Positions 23,155-34,226 of a stretch of 64,000 nt of DNA are shown here, in pieces (positions within the stretch are counted from its first letter, which is position 1; every line of letters starts with the position of its first letter). The notes beneath the pieces were generated by a model. That model saw nothing but the letters and a program-made list of their open reading frames with translations. It had not been told where the DNA came from and did no database searches. The DNA comes from Gyromitra esculenta. Taxonomy: Eukaryota; Ascomycota; Pezizomycetes; Pezizales; Discinaceae. Made by a program: the position numbers and the translations under genes. Location of the stretch: positions 1,364,001 to 1,428,000 of the forward strand of contig JBCAML010000009.1 of assembly GCA_038503075.1 (NCBI GenBank), given 5' to 3'.

Positions 23155-24692
23155 TAGGCGGGAACTTGATAGTAGATAACAGTGCGAGATGGATGATATC
23201 ATGAGGGCGTTGGTTTTCTTTGTATAGTGTTTAAGAGTTCAATGTAAAAAATTATCCCTTAGACCGTCACCGGCCCGTGCGGGCCCGGTTTTTCTGACTT
23301 TTGACTTCAATTGACTACCTTGCAGCCACCAACCACCAATTACCCTATCTTATTATATTCATGAAAAAGAACTGAAGATATAGAGTATTCCATAAAAAGA
23401 GGGAATTTTATAAAAAACTATAGTTGGACAGAGTGGCTCTTAAATAAAGTCACTCAAATATGCCAAGCCAAGAGGATTTGTATGTGATTTGGGTCCATGT
23501 CAACTGTTCAAGAGGCTATCAAAAATCAACTGGTTAGATTTTATCATGGACAATTTGTTACATGGAAATTTAGTGAGTTAAATCACTTTATCTTCTATCT
23601 TATCGGTTATTGATTTGTTCTGCAGATGCAAGATTAAAATAGAAAAACCGGTCAATTTTTGGTGTCAGTATGGAGAATACACAGTGTTACATAAAGATAG
23701 GAACTAGAAATCTGATTCACAATCACTCACTCACTCATTTGAGGTTTTTAATGAATTACACATCCAACTAGGCAAAACGCGGCTTGTGCTCAGGCTAGGC
23801 ACATACTTATACACCTTTCAATATGATCCTAGGTTTTCTATGCCTAGTATATCATACAGTGGAAGTGGATGCATGTTACTTTTTATGTTAGGTTTAAAAA
23901 TTGCGCCAAGCCTAACAAAAAACCGACACCATTAAGTCAGGTTTCCTTATTTAGACACAAGAACTTAAAATATGATAGACCTATATGTTAAATAACATGT
24001 GAAAAAAAATCGGAATCTATTTCTTTATTGTGGTTGAACTATACTAGTTTAGAAAATGGGGACAATTTGGGCCCAAAACCGCTTGACGGTTTAGGGGATA
24101 GCTATTTTGCTGCTGCTGTTCAAAAATCTCTTTACTCTTTACTTTCCTATACCGAAAAAGACGTGACTGTGCACAGACCCGATGTGAATGGTGATTTATA
24201 ATGAATCCTTGCAAAGTTACATCAGAAGCATGAAGTTATGGCAAACTTCAACTAGATAATATCTGGGTTATCTCGTCTTTACTCTGCCTAACGACATCCT
24301 GACGGTATGGTACCGAGAATTTGGTCCCTTGGCGTCACTAAATGGGCTCTTCTGACCATTTTTTGGTCTCTTACCCCCACACGCTCTCTTATGGCTGCAA
24401 GGTTGTGTGTGACTAACCAGCCATCCACCTCAACCACTGCAAGGCGATGCCGTGCACTTCAACCACTGCAAGGCAATTCAAATCTGCCTGTTGCTTTTCT
24501 CGCAAATGAAGATGAGCGTGATAATCTTAATTTGCAATGATAGTTTCCCCAACTCTGCGGTACCAGCTGAGGTTGAGCGGAGAGCTTATAAGTCAAGACG
24601 ATGGCCACCTTCAGGAACCCTTTCTTCACAACAAACAGTATAGCGACGAAATTTAGTATTACACCACTCACGCGAAATTCTTTGCCACAATC
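23155..24692. other. AT-rich intergenic region with a GC-rich hairpin
   Basis: No gene is supported over these 1.5 kb. A short open frame (about 24307-24540) has a locally repeated CAACCACTGCAAGGC motif. A GC-rich imperfect palindrome at 23269-23289 stands out from the AT-rich surroundings. Confidence 0.35.
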
Positions 24693-26909
24693 ATGGAAAA
24701 TACATGCGAATACGAAGATTTATGGCAGCAATTGGAGAGCGATTCAACGAAGGTACACGGAGTGTCTCTGGCACCTTCCACTGAGAAAGGAGTTCAAGAT
24801 TTTCGCAACTGGTGGAAAAGGTTCAAATCTCCCTACGTGAAATTGGATTTCGAAATACTAACACTTGTATTCATGCAGATTTAATAACGACGTCCTACGG
24901 AAGCGCCATCCCCGTACTGCAGAAGAAGCGCTCAGAAGCGTTGGTGCCACCGAGATCCAGTTATATCTCTACTATCGACTCAAAAACTCTCGATTCATCA
25001 AACTAGGGAAACGGGTGCATCGCTCAACAGTTTTTGGGTTCTACAAAACTTTCCAGATGGTTTATTCCCTCGACACCGGTGATCGGCTCAAAAAGAGCAT
25101 CAACGATACTCTCAATACGGTAAAGCTGAAATCACGCGATTCAAAAGTGCGTTGCTAATAATCTGACAGTATATCGAAAACAATCTCACCAGGCAATTCG
25201 ATCTCGTCATGGAGATGAAAGACAAGGCCACATGCTCCGTTAATGACCTGTTTAATCTTTTGCATTATCACTGGTGTCAGGATAATGACACAACTGGCCA
25301 TGGGCGATATCGAATACAGATGGCCTTTCTCATGCAACTCTTTGCTTATACATCTTCTCGCCCTGGAGCGATCATTGAAGCCAATTGTTACAAAGGCCGT
25401 AGACAAGTGTTAAAGTATAAGGTATGCGTTTATCTGAAACGAAGACAATTTATACTTAATCTGACTGCTGAAGGATATGAATTTATCTCTATTACGAGAT
25501 CCTGTTGAAGGTGGAACGATTCTTGTTCTAGAAGTGACTACTACGTTTCTCAAAGGGAAACGGAATAAGTGTGAACCGTAAGTGAAGGTAGTTCTTATGA
25601 GGGAACATATTCTATAAACTGACACGTATTCGATAGAGTAACATATATTCTTTATGAGCGACGTGATAATCCAATATTCTGTCCAATCATGAATCTGTTA
25701 GGTCTTGCATTCGCGGACAGTGCGTTTAAGGAGGGTGGTATACGTCGAGTTGAAGACATCTATAACCTTAAAATTCCAGATTTTAAGGAATGTTTATCAA
25801 TACAATGGAGGCCGGATATCCGTGAGACACCGATATTTCGTCGCCAAATGGGGAACGATATATGCTCCAGCACACCTCTAGGATATTCAGATTTCAATTA
25901 TTTTCTGAAACGGCTTGGTGTTCTTTCCGGATATCCGCAAGTATTGACCAGCTATATACTGCGTCGTAGTGCTGCGAATGCGATTGATAGTAAGTTGCGC
26001 AAATCAAGCCTCGAAAGTATGCAACTGACTTTTTCAGACCCTGATGTCACAGACGTCCAGAGAAATCAGATAATGGGCCATGCCAGAGCCGATGTTTTTC
26101 GTCGCCATTATCTAAGCCAGACCGTAAAGATTGACACTCAAAGCGCATATCTTGGGACTATCGACCGCCGCGATCTCGTGAAGAATATTGGATTGATGAG
26201 TGCCAAACGCGATCCTCGAGCACCTGTCAAAATTAGTCTAAGCGATACCCAGCTGGAGAATAACCCAGAGTATGCAAATCTGCGAGTGGAGAAAAATCGC
26301 CTATGGGACGTAATAAAAGGGATATATCCTACGATTATTGCAGCCAAGGCGGACAACTCTACACTGCATGACGAATATACTGCTGCCAGAAATAAGCTTA
26401 ATGCTTGCAAACGTCGGCTCAATCGGAGTGGCTTGGAAGAGCTGAGAAGCGAATGGTTTGAACAGGTGGACCATGAAGAAATCAAACAGCAACTAGGGGG
26501 TGAGGCTCCTTCTATATTCTCGTACCCAGTACCTGACTTTGATTGTCCGCTGAGATCTCTAATCGCTTCATTCCACAACTGTTCGAAGGATTCTGTGGCA
26601 TGGGCTGACGCTGTTCGAGCGCTGGCGAGTCTCTCCCAGCAAAAGCCTCCGCTAATCACCAAGAGGGTAACGGGAGACAGCAAAGATAACCAGTGCCCGT
26701 TTTGTTTGATGGATGAAAATTTGCGACTCACAGATCGATTTCATTCATATCATCGAATTGACACCCTCAAGAAACATATCTCGAGAAGGCATCCTGTTGT
26801 ATCCTCAATTGGGCCGGTGGAGTGCCCGTTTCAGGAATGTACATCCGGGTTGAATAATGGGGATCATCTTAAAAATCATTTGGCAACTGTGCATGGCATC
26901 AATCTGTAG
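24693..26909 (+). CDS. DUF3435 tyrosine-recombinase-like protein with C-terminal C2H2 zinc fingers
   Basis: Five exons, with introns near 24819-24878 (junction uncertain), 25120-25169, 25422-25471 and 25579-25635, give roughly 640 residues. The core follows the DUF3435 plan: FYKTFQMVY, then an R-x-R...QLFAYTSSRPGAI block with the first catalytic Arg, LKYKDMNLSLLRDP, and CPIMNLLGLAFAD. The C-terminal half holds YILRRSAANAID (second Arg) and QIMGHARADVFRRHYLS (His and candidate nucleophile Tyr). After a charged coiled segment come two zinc fingers, CPFC...H...H and CPFQEC...H...H (residues about 590-635). DUF3435 proteins include the captain recombinases of Starship elements and related domesticated copies. 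The gene looks intact. No element ends were identified, so mobility is inference. Confidence 0.82.
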
Positions 26910-26940
26910 AGTAGTATTTCTGCGTTCAAAATTTCGTCTC

Positions 26941-27043
26941 CGTTTCTCCCATTTCTTTGGTTTTTTAATGTGTTAGGTTACTGCGCAATATTTTTTCTTC
27001 CGTCTTTCTTGCATATTTCCGGGAACACCCCGTTTCTCCCATT
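26941..27043 (-). repeat. about 92-bp repeat unit, single copy, inverted relative to 38.7 kb
   Basis: The reverse complement contains TGTTCCCGGAAATATGCAAG, ATATTGCGCAG and AACCTAACACAT, the same order as two tandem units at 38720-38896. It begins 32 bp after the DUF3435 stop codon. Confidence 0.85.
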
Positions 27044-28157
27044 ATAGGTTTTTTTCTTTTACTATTCCTATTTAACCTGTTTATTGTAGTAAATTTTTAT
27101 CAATGTAGTTGGAAAGAGTACGTCGTTCGCCTAATGTAGCAATATAAGCAATATATTGGGAATTATGAAAACACGCATCTGTTTCACTGAGCTCGGTATT
27201 TCGACAGCAGTGTATGAATTAAATTATTATCTGACTCAAAATCATAGTAATAGTACTAACTTTATGTATACTCACGAAAATGAAACTGACTATTGCTTGG
27301 TGGGTAAAAGCATTAGATGGTGCATAAATTTCTCATGCCTTGTGATTAAATTTATAGAGATAATTCCTTACATACGATGAGACTTTGGTTGCAGACTGAA
27401 ATACCCTGAAAAATCGACACCGGACTTAACAGATTATGCACGTAGTAAATCAAGAGATCATTAGTTACACAAGCACGTGGAATCTATTATTATTTTCAAA
27501 TTCTTTTTCGAGTCAGGCAAATTCAGTAGCCTGCGGCGTATCGATTTTTACACCATGAGACATAACGCTGATAACGCTAATTTTGCTATTATTGAGATCG
27601 CCCTTGCATATGCTGATAGAGCACAGTAGGATGTTTCAGGGACCCTGTTAATTGTAGTGTAAACTTGCATTAGTTGTCCTAGGAATTGAAAGTGCCTCCT
27701 CACAATTTAAATCTGCCGTCGTGGCTATGTGCATAGGCGCCTTCACAGTCAACCCGTCACCCATACAGCCGGGCGCATGATCATTGGTTAGTATTTAGTG
27801 CGAATTTCTTGCTTGAACAGGACAGAAGCCGGTCGAAACGCTAGAAATTTTCCGATTTTAGTTAGCTGTCCGGGTGAGGGGGTGGAGGTGTCTCAGGAAC
27901 ACAATGCGGTCGTGCAAACGTGCATGAAATTTCTTTCTTTTCTAGGCAAGTATAACGGCTAACCATATTTAGCAATACAGTGATTCTTCACGATCATGTG
28001 GACAACCTCGATTAAACACATGCATAGGTTGAAAACATAGTGGTGGAAACGTGTGTCTGGCACGAAAACTTTTGGGTCTAACGTAATCGAAGAGCAACTC
28101 CCGTGTCCTTAATAACCCTTGGATTTCCCTTATACAACTCAAAATCCAGTTGCGAAA
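27044..28157. other. intergenic, no gene supported
   Basis: AT-rich sequence. A 74-codon frame at 27156-27380 lacks an ATG context or motif and is probably chance. It should include the promoter of the MADS-like ORF. Confidence 0.35.
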
Positions 28158-28403
28158 ATGTCAACCGCTGAAACCGAACTTAAAAAGGTTATCGAGACAA
28201 GAAGAATGAAAGCGAAAGCCGTAAGACGCCAGTACATACGCCGAAAAGACAACCTTGTAAAGAAAGCTCACGAAATGAGCCAACTTTGCGGCTCGAAGGT
28301 GTGCTTAGTCATACAAGATGGCAAAACCAAACGATTTGAAGTGTACCTGTCAACAAAGCACTTTTGGCCACCGAGTCTCCAAGAAATTGTGAATCAGCCA
28401 TAA
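28158..28403 (+). CDS. small MADS-box-like protein
   Basis: From ATG at 28158 the 81-residue product contains RRQYIRRKDNLVKKAHEMSQ and LCGSKVCLVIQDG. These parallel the SRF-type MADS box pattern (x-R-R-x-x-L-x-K-K-A-x-E-L-x-x-L-C-x-x-x-V-x-x-x-I). MADS domains bind CArG DNA sites as dimers. Here only the box is present; the start is less conserved and there is no SAM extension or activation domain. It may be a truncated paralogue, a miniature regulator, or have further exons downstream that I cannot define. The MADS similarity is seen in sequence; function is inferred. Confidence 0.55.
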   Translation: MSTAETELKKVIETRRMKAKAVRRQYIRRKDNLVKKAHEMSQLCGSKVCLVIQDGKTKRFEVYLSTKHFWPPSLQEIVNQP

Positions 28404-28819
28404 CCGTTCCACTTGACATGTGCTAACAATAACGTAGAATGAGACATATCCGTTACCAAAGATCACATATGCCAACGACAATGACACTGAAACCGATGAA
28501 GGACCGAAATCAATTACTCAAAAGAGCGAATTTACCTTGATGTCTCCTCCAAAACTGCGTTGTTTGAAGGATCGATAGATATTAAGCACGTGTATTGTTG
28601 TCATTTTTTTCATTTTCATTAGAAAATATAATTAGATTGAGCTTTAAGAGCACATTGCGCAATATGAGGCAAGGATGCGACCCTGAGGTTGTGACAGCCT
28701 TGCGGTCGCTCCAGTGCGCACCGCAAGGATAGTGCTACCCTGCCGGAATATACCGCCCGGCCATATAAACCAGGCGGAGACCCAGACTCGCAACTACAAC
28801 AAAATTCGCAACAGCAAAC
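28404..28819. other. intergenic promoter region
   Basis: No gene is seen. A GC-rich patch (28680-28760) and CATATAAA near 28763 precede the zinc-finger ORF starting at 28820, consistent with its promoter. Confidence 0.4.
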
Positions 28820-29233
28820 ATGTCGTCTCCAACCCCACCACCAGACTGCACGGCACAGCGCCTTGATATTCTAGAAAATATCATACGTCGTTTCCTCCCT
28901 CATGATCTCGACTCTGTCACCCAAGGGCTACTTGCGGAGCTTGATGCCCTTAGATCGCCACGGGAAGCGAGTTTAGCAGGTTTTCCTTGTCCTGTTTGCA
29001 ACAGTATTCTTACTAGCAAGAAAGGTTTACGTTTTCCTTATCCTATTTGCAACAGTATTCTTACTAGCGAAAAAGGTTTACGAGCGCATATAATGAGAAT
29101 GAAAGAGAAGGATGAAGGACACAGCGCAGAGGCGAAGGAGCGGTCTAAATTGCATTGTTCTCGGTGTAAGAAACAATATAAGGACAGGACGTCAGTAACG
29201 AAGCATGAAAAGGAAGAAACATGCAGTGTGTAA
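28820..29233 (+). pseudogene. zinc-finger protein gene truncated by retrotransposon E4
   Basis: The 137-residue ORF starts at an ATG about 50 bp after a TATA-like site. It has two adjacent near-identical blocks, CNSILTS(K/E)KGLR, from a 51-bp tandem duplication (about 28978-29080), and a C-terminal C-x2-C...H-x5-C finger (CSRCKKQYKDRTSVTKHEKEETC). The duplication has left the first block without its His residues and the second without its first Cys. The last codons and the TAA stop come from the LTR of E4. Across the element the frame continues from 37330 to a TGA at 37395-37397, about 22 more codons. The target duplication CAGTG (29224-29228, 37325-37329) proves the split. The truncated product may still be made. 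Confidence 0.7.
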
Positions 29234-30177
29234 GACCGGTACTTCTTACCGCACAGGAAATCTCCAAGAAGCTTTAGATAACAATCTAGACGCTATAACC
29301 TGCCCGGTTGCTATCCGCAACACAATACACAGGCGCAAGTCCTAACTGCTTCTTATGAACCGCTAAAAGATAACCGTAGGGTTCAAAGTAGGGATCGAGC
29401 AAAGTTCCGTGAAGAACTTCCAATAGTAAGGTTTTAATAACTAATCGCTGAAGGGCCAAGGCCTTGCTAAGCGAGATAAAAGTAATTCACAAGTAAAAGA
29501 GTAAATTGCACGGAAGTAATTTTGCTAGAAACAATATAATATTGATAAGGCTCGTTCTTCGTCGCTAATGATCCGACTCAGAGTTTACATCCACTGCGAG
29601 AGTATTTATAATGCCTCCTCTCTACTATGTTTGGGTATAGTGTGGTGTAGAGGCGCTAACTACTATGACAACATGAAACCACTTCGCCTTATCTCCATAC
29701 CCGATACCCCATTGAGTTCCCTGGCCCCGATCCGCGATTCTCCGAGCAGTATGCATGTCGGTAACACGGGAGTTACGTATTCGTCTTCATTGCGTTCGTC
29801 TCTTCGAGACGATCATTTCGCCTATCCGAATCGTCGCGTAGCATTGCGTTCCCTTATCTTTGTCAGTCTGTAACTCCGCCAGTTTTGGTCCGATTCGCAA
29901 TCTGTTTGAACCACAGCGAAGCCAGACACTTTCCCTACATACCCTCCGGGTCCCATTCCGCCGGACGGTTTTGCTTGACGGCCTAGGGGTTACTTTTGCC
30001 CTCCGGGACAGGTCTTTTCTGGTGCTGTCCCCCCTTCTCCAAATACTATACCTACTGGAAGGATTGGAGGCAGGGTAACAGGCTCCAGTCCCGATCCGGA
30101 AGGTGCTAAAGTAGGGTAACTCCAAAGATAGGGTAACTCCAGGGCCAGGAACTCCTTCAAAAGGTACAGGTATAACA
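29229..30177 (-). repeat. 3' LTR of E4 (family B)
   Basis: It is near-identical to 36383-37324, with the same TGTTATACCTG start and GGTCTTACA end read on the minus strand. Open frames in it recur in every LTR copy and are not genes. Confidence 0.95.
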
Positions 30178-30388
30178 GTATCCCCCTCCTAGGTTAGTCG
30201 TCCTCGTCTAACTATAATACAAAATAATTAACTGATTACAAAGTGGTTCTATAGCATCTTGGGTACGTAAAAACCATCGCGTTTACTTGGCCACGATGGA
30301 AAATTTTCCCCTCAGCTAGTTTCTTTTTAGTAGTAAAACATTTTATACATATTCTAAACGCAAGGAAAGAATACAAATGTGAAACAGC

Positions 30389-32107
30389 TTATGGCTTAGG
30401 CTGTTGTGGGTAAAGACTGTGAAATTCGGCAATTGCTTCGGCTGCGTTGGCTAATCCTCCTTCGTCGGCAGGTTCCCATGAGTTCTCATCTTCCGGGTAT
30501 CCCACCCATTTGATGAAATAGAACATCCGGCTGATCGTTCGTCGTCCCACTTTGGTTTCTCTCTTCTCGCTTTTGACGATGTATTCCACCTCGTACTCAT
30601 TGTCACCTTCAATGTCGTCAGGCGGCGGTCGGTCTTGTTTTCGGGTTTCCCTGACGCTTGTCCGGTATGGCTCGAGCAAGGATACATGGAAGGTGGGGAA
30701 TATCCTCCAGCGACCTCCTGTATCTAAAGTGCAAGCTCTAGTACCGACTCGTGTAATCGGGAAGGGTCCGTATGACTTAGGGGCTAACTTTTTCGTTGGA
30801 CGCTTGGTTCTAATGTTTCTGGCGTCGAGCATTACTAAATCTCCGACCTTAAAGGATGGTTCCGCCTGTCGTTTCTTGTCAAAATATTTGGACATGTTTT
30901 CTCGGGTGGCTTTGAGCGAGGTAGTGGCAAAATCGTTTACTTTCTGAAGCCAATGTGCGTATAACTTTGACGCTGGATTCTTGACTTCGGTATCAATCGT
31001 CCAAGCTGTTCTGGGATGGAAACCATGATTGGCATAGAAGGGGCTGATTCCAGTGGCTGTGGCTTCGGCATTGTTGTAAGCGAACTCCGCTAACGGCAGT
31101 AGGTCGTACCAGTCATCTTGGTCGTAGTTGACGAAGTTTCTTAGGTAGGCTTCTAGGACTTGATTAACCCTTTCGGTTTGTCCGTCGGTCTCAGGATGGA
31201 ATGCGGTAGATTTGCTGGACTTAATGTCTAGAAGTTTGCATAATGAGGTCCAGAATTCCCCTGTGAACTTAGCATCTCGGTCTGAAACAATTTCTTTTGG
31301 AAGCCCGTGAAGTTTCCAAACTTTGTCAACAAAAGCCTTTGCCACATCACTTGCTGTAGCTCTTTCTATTAGTGGGATGAAGTGCGCCATCTTGGTAAAC
31401 CTGTCAACTACTACACATATTTGGGTGAATCCTCTCGACTCGGGTAACTGGACGATGAAGTCTGTTGATATCGACATCCATGGAGCGTATGGGGTCTCTA
31501 GCGGTTGCAGGAGTCCATATTTCTTATGACGCACGGATTTGTTATGTTGGCATGGATCGCATGAGCGGACGTAATCTGTAATCCACTCGGTCATATGAGG
31601 CCAGTAGAAGTTCCGCTGAACAAGTTCCGTGGTTTTGTCCATGCCAAAGTGCCCTGCTATCTTGGAGTCGTGTTCATTTTCTAAAATGGTAGTTTTGATT
31701 TCATCATCGTTAGGGATTGTTAGCCTGTTTTTCCAATAGAGGAGTTCCTCCATCACTGTGTAGTGTTGTAGCCTCTTGATTTCGCTGCCAGCTTTAACTA
31801 AGTCTCGAATTTCCTTATAGTCTTCGTCAGACTCGACCTTCCTTTTAACCTGCTCCAAAAAGTCCGAATTAAATTTAAGGACTTGAAGCGCTTTGAGGGA
31901 TGCTGATGAAATAAGTAGCTCCTCGTGTGTTGTATTAGGATTAAAATTATAATGGTGATGATTGCCGTTTGAGTCCAGCTCGGTAAAGTGTAACGGGTCA
32001 TCGTTTTGGTTTTGTACAATTGTGTTATCGTCTTTTCTATGAATTAAGGATATAACGATTGACTTACTGGGACGGCCAGTCATATCGACTTGGCCGCTTC
32101 GGAACAT
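30389..32107 (-). pseudogene. E4 pol, integrase and chromodomain part
   Basis: The 572-codon frame has an HHCC-type zinc domain (GHFGMDKTTELV...CDPCQ) and the integrase catalytic Asp-Asp-Glu in STDFIVQLP, SDRDAKFTG and TDGQTERVNQVLE. A basic C-terminal domain is followed by a chromodomain (YEVEYIVKSEK...FIKWVGYPEDENSWEPADE). It overlaps the upstream pol frame at 32080-32107 in another phase, so one base has been gained or lost. Chromodomains steer integration towards particular histone marks in this group. Confidence 0.9.
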
Positions 32108-34226
32108 GGCTTCTGTAGGCTGTGTTGTATCCCCTCCTTAGGACGATACTCCGGTCGTCTTGATAATGCATCTGGCTTTCCTCCCGCTGATCCAGGTCGA
32201 TATATGATTTTAAAGTCGAATGACGATAAATATTCCGCCCATCTAGCCTGTCGTCGATTTAGGATCCTTGTCTCCTTCATGAAATATTCGAGATTTTTAT
32301 GGTCCGTATAGACGATCGCTTGGTGCTTGCTTCCTTCTAGGTAATGTCGCCATTCCTTGAAGGCGGTTACTATCGCGAGTAGTTCTTTATCGTGCACCTC
32401 GTAGTTAAGTTCGGCTTTATTAAATTTTCTGGAATGGAATGCTACGGGATGTAGCTTGCTATCGATGATCTGCGAGAGGACGCAACCTAGCGCATAGTCT
32501 GAGGCGTCGGTTTCTACCACAGTCTGCCGTTCCGGCGCAAAGTGACAAAGGATAGGTGCTGTCGTGAAGGCAACTTTTAGGTACTCGAAGGGTATCGCTT
32601 GACGGTCACCCCATTGGAATTTCTTGGGGTCCCCTTTGGTTAACTCGGTTAAGGGGCTTGCAACTTGGGAGAAATTTTCGATGAACCGTCGGTAAAAATT
32701 GGCGAATCCAATGAATACCTGAACATCGCGTATGCTCTTCGGGGTTTCCCATGAAAGGATTGACTCGACCTTCTTCATTGACATAGACACGCCTTTGTCA
32801 GAAATTATGTACCCTAAAAACTCAACTTCCCGCAAGTGAAAGTAGCTTTTCTTAATGGATACTGCCAAACCCTCGTCCTCCAACCGCTGCAGGACTCTGG
32901 TCACCAAGGCCTCATGTTCCTCGAGGGTCTTTGAGTAGATGAGGATGTCGTCAATATAAACCACAACCCCTTGGTCCAGAAATTCGCGGAGCACCTGATG
33001 CATCATATCTTGAAAGGTTGCGGGGGCGTTTGCCAAGCCGAAAGGCATGACTGTGTACTCGAAATGACCATATCTTGTACGAAACGCTGTTTTCCACTCA
33101 TCGCCTTCTTTGATACGGATCTGGTGAAAACCGTCTTTGAGGTCCAGTTTGGTAAAGATCGAAGCCCCATTGACTCTATCACGCAATTCGGACATTAGCG
33201 GCAGAGGGTATCGGTTCTTTACTGTCACCTTGTTCAAACCACGGTAATCTACGCATAGTCGTAGCCCTCCGTCTGGTTTCGGCGCGAATAATATGGGCGA
33301 CCCGGCAGGTGACTTGCTTGGCCGTATCTTCCCTTCGGCCACCATTTTGTCCAAGTACTTCCGGAGAATCTCAAGTTCTTTTTCCGAAAGTTTATAGATT
33401 GGACCCCACGGGGCGGTTGTCCCATGCTCGAGATCAATAGCGTGATCGAATGGCCTTCGTTCTGGCAAGGATTCCTGGATGGGAGTGCCAAATAGACTGA
33501 CAAATCGGTGGTATGCTCCCGGGAGAGTCTTCAGAAGTTCGGTTTCTTCGTCATCGATTGCACGCACCATGCCAATTATTCGAGCATTCTCGTCCAGGCC
33601 CAGCCATTCGTCATATTCGATATCGTTCTCGGTATTAAGAGGAGCAGTCGTCACAGAGCACTGGTTACAGCAACCAGGAGATTCGAACTTCCAGTTTGCG
33701 TGGTCGTAAGGGTTTTCCAACCGGTGACTCGTCAACCACCAACCCCCTGGCACTATCAAGTCTAACCCAGCCTCGACTGGCCCAATCTCGCAAGATACAT
33801 TAGATGTATGATTATTCCCTATGATCATAGTAATAGGGTTAGTAAAGGCTTGTCCCGCCCCAACCACTTCTTCACCTGTGAAGTTTCTAATGGTTAACGG
33901 GACGTCTCTTTGCACCTTTGGGACCGACCATTTCTTAACAAACAAAGGGGACAAGAGAAAAACATTAGCTCCAGAATCTAGCAATACATTGACTACCACC
34001 TTCCTTCTATTGATTACCAGTAGCGCTTGCCCTCGGGGCCGCTCGTATACGGTGGGTTCTGTATGTTGTTTTTTGTTGGACGATTCCGAAGAGTCGTCCT
34101 CCTTTCTTTTTCGTTTGTTTTTGTATTTTTCGGTCTCAAGGATTGAGACAATTCTTTCTTCGATTGCCAGGGTTTCGAATGTTTGGTTAACGTCTGCTAC
34201 CTCCTGGCCCGCCGGTAGTCGACCTA
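32080..34226 (-). pseudogene. E4 pol, protease-RT-RNase H part
   Basis: The frame is open from just before the gag stop. It contains an aspartic protease motif LLDSGANVF, reverse transcriptase with KLDLKDGFHQIRI and the YIDDILIYS catalytic box, and RNase H beginning VETDASDYALG. It ends at the frameshift near 32090. It lies in the minus-1 phase relative to gag, but no canonical slippery heptamer is visible at the junction. Confidence 0.88.

Noticed and set aside
24693..26909. Calling a complete Starship element
   Set aside because: A captain-like gene is present, but no element borders, target site or cargo boundary can be shown in the window.
29568..30125. ORFs recurring inside family B LTRs (also near 36717-37365, 56824-57215, 62157-62779)
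   Set aside because: They appear in every LTR copy, lack motifs, and lie in regulatory LTR sequence.
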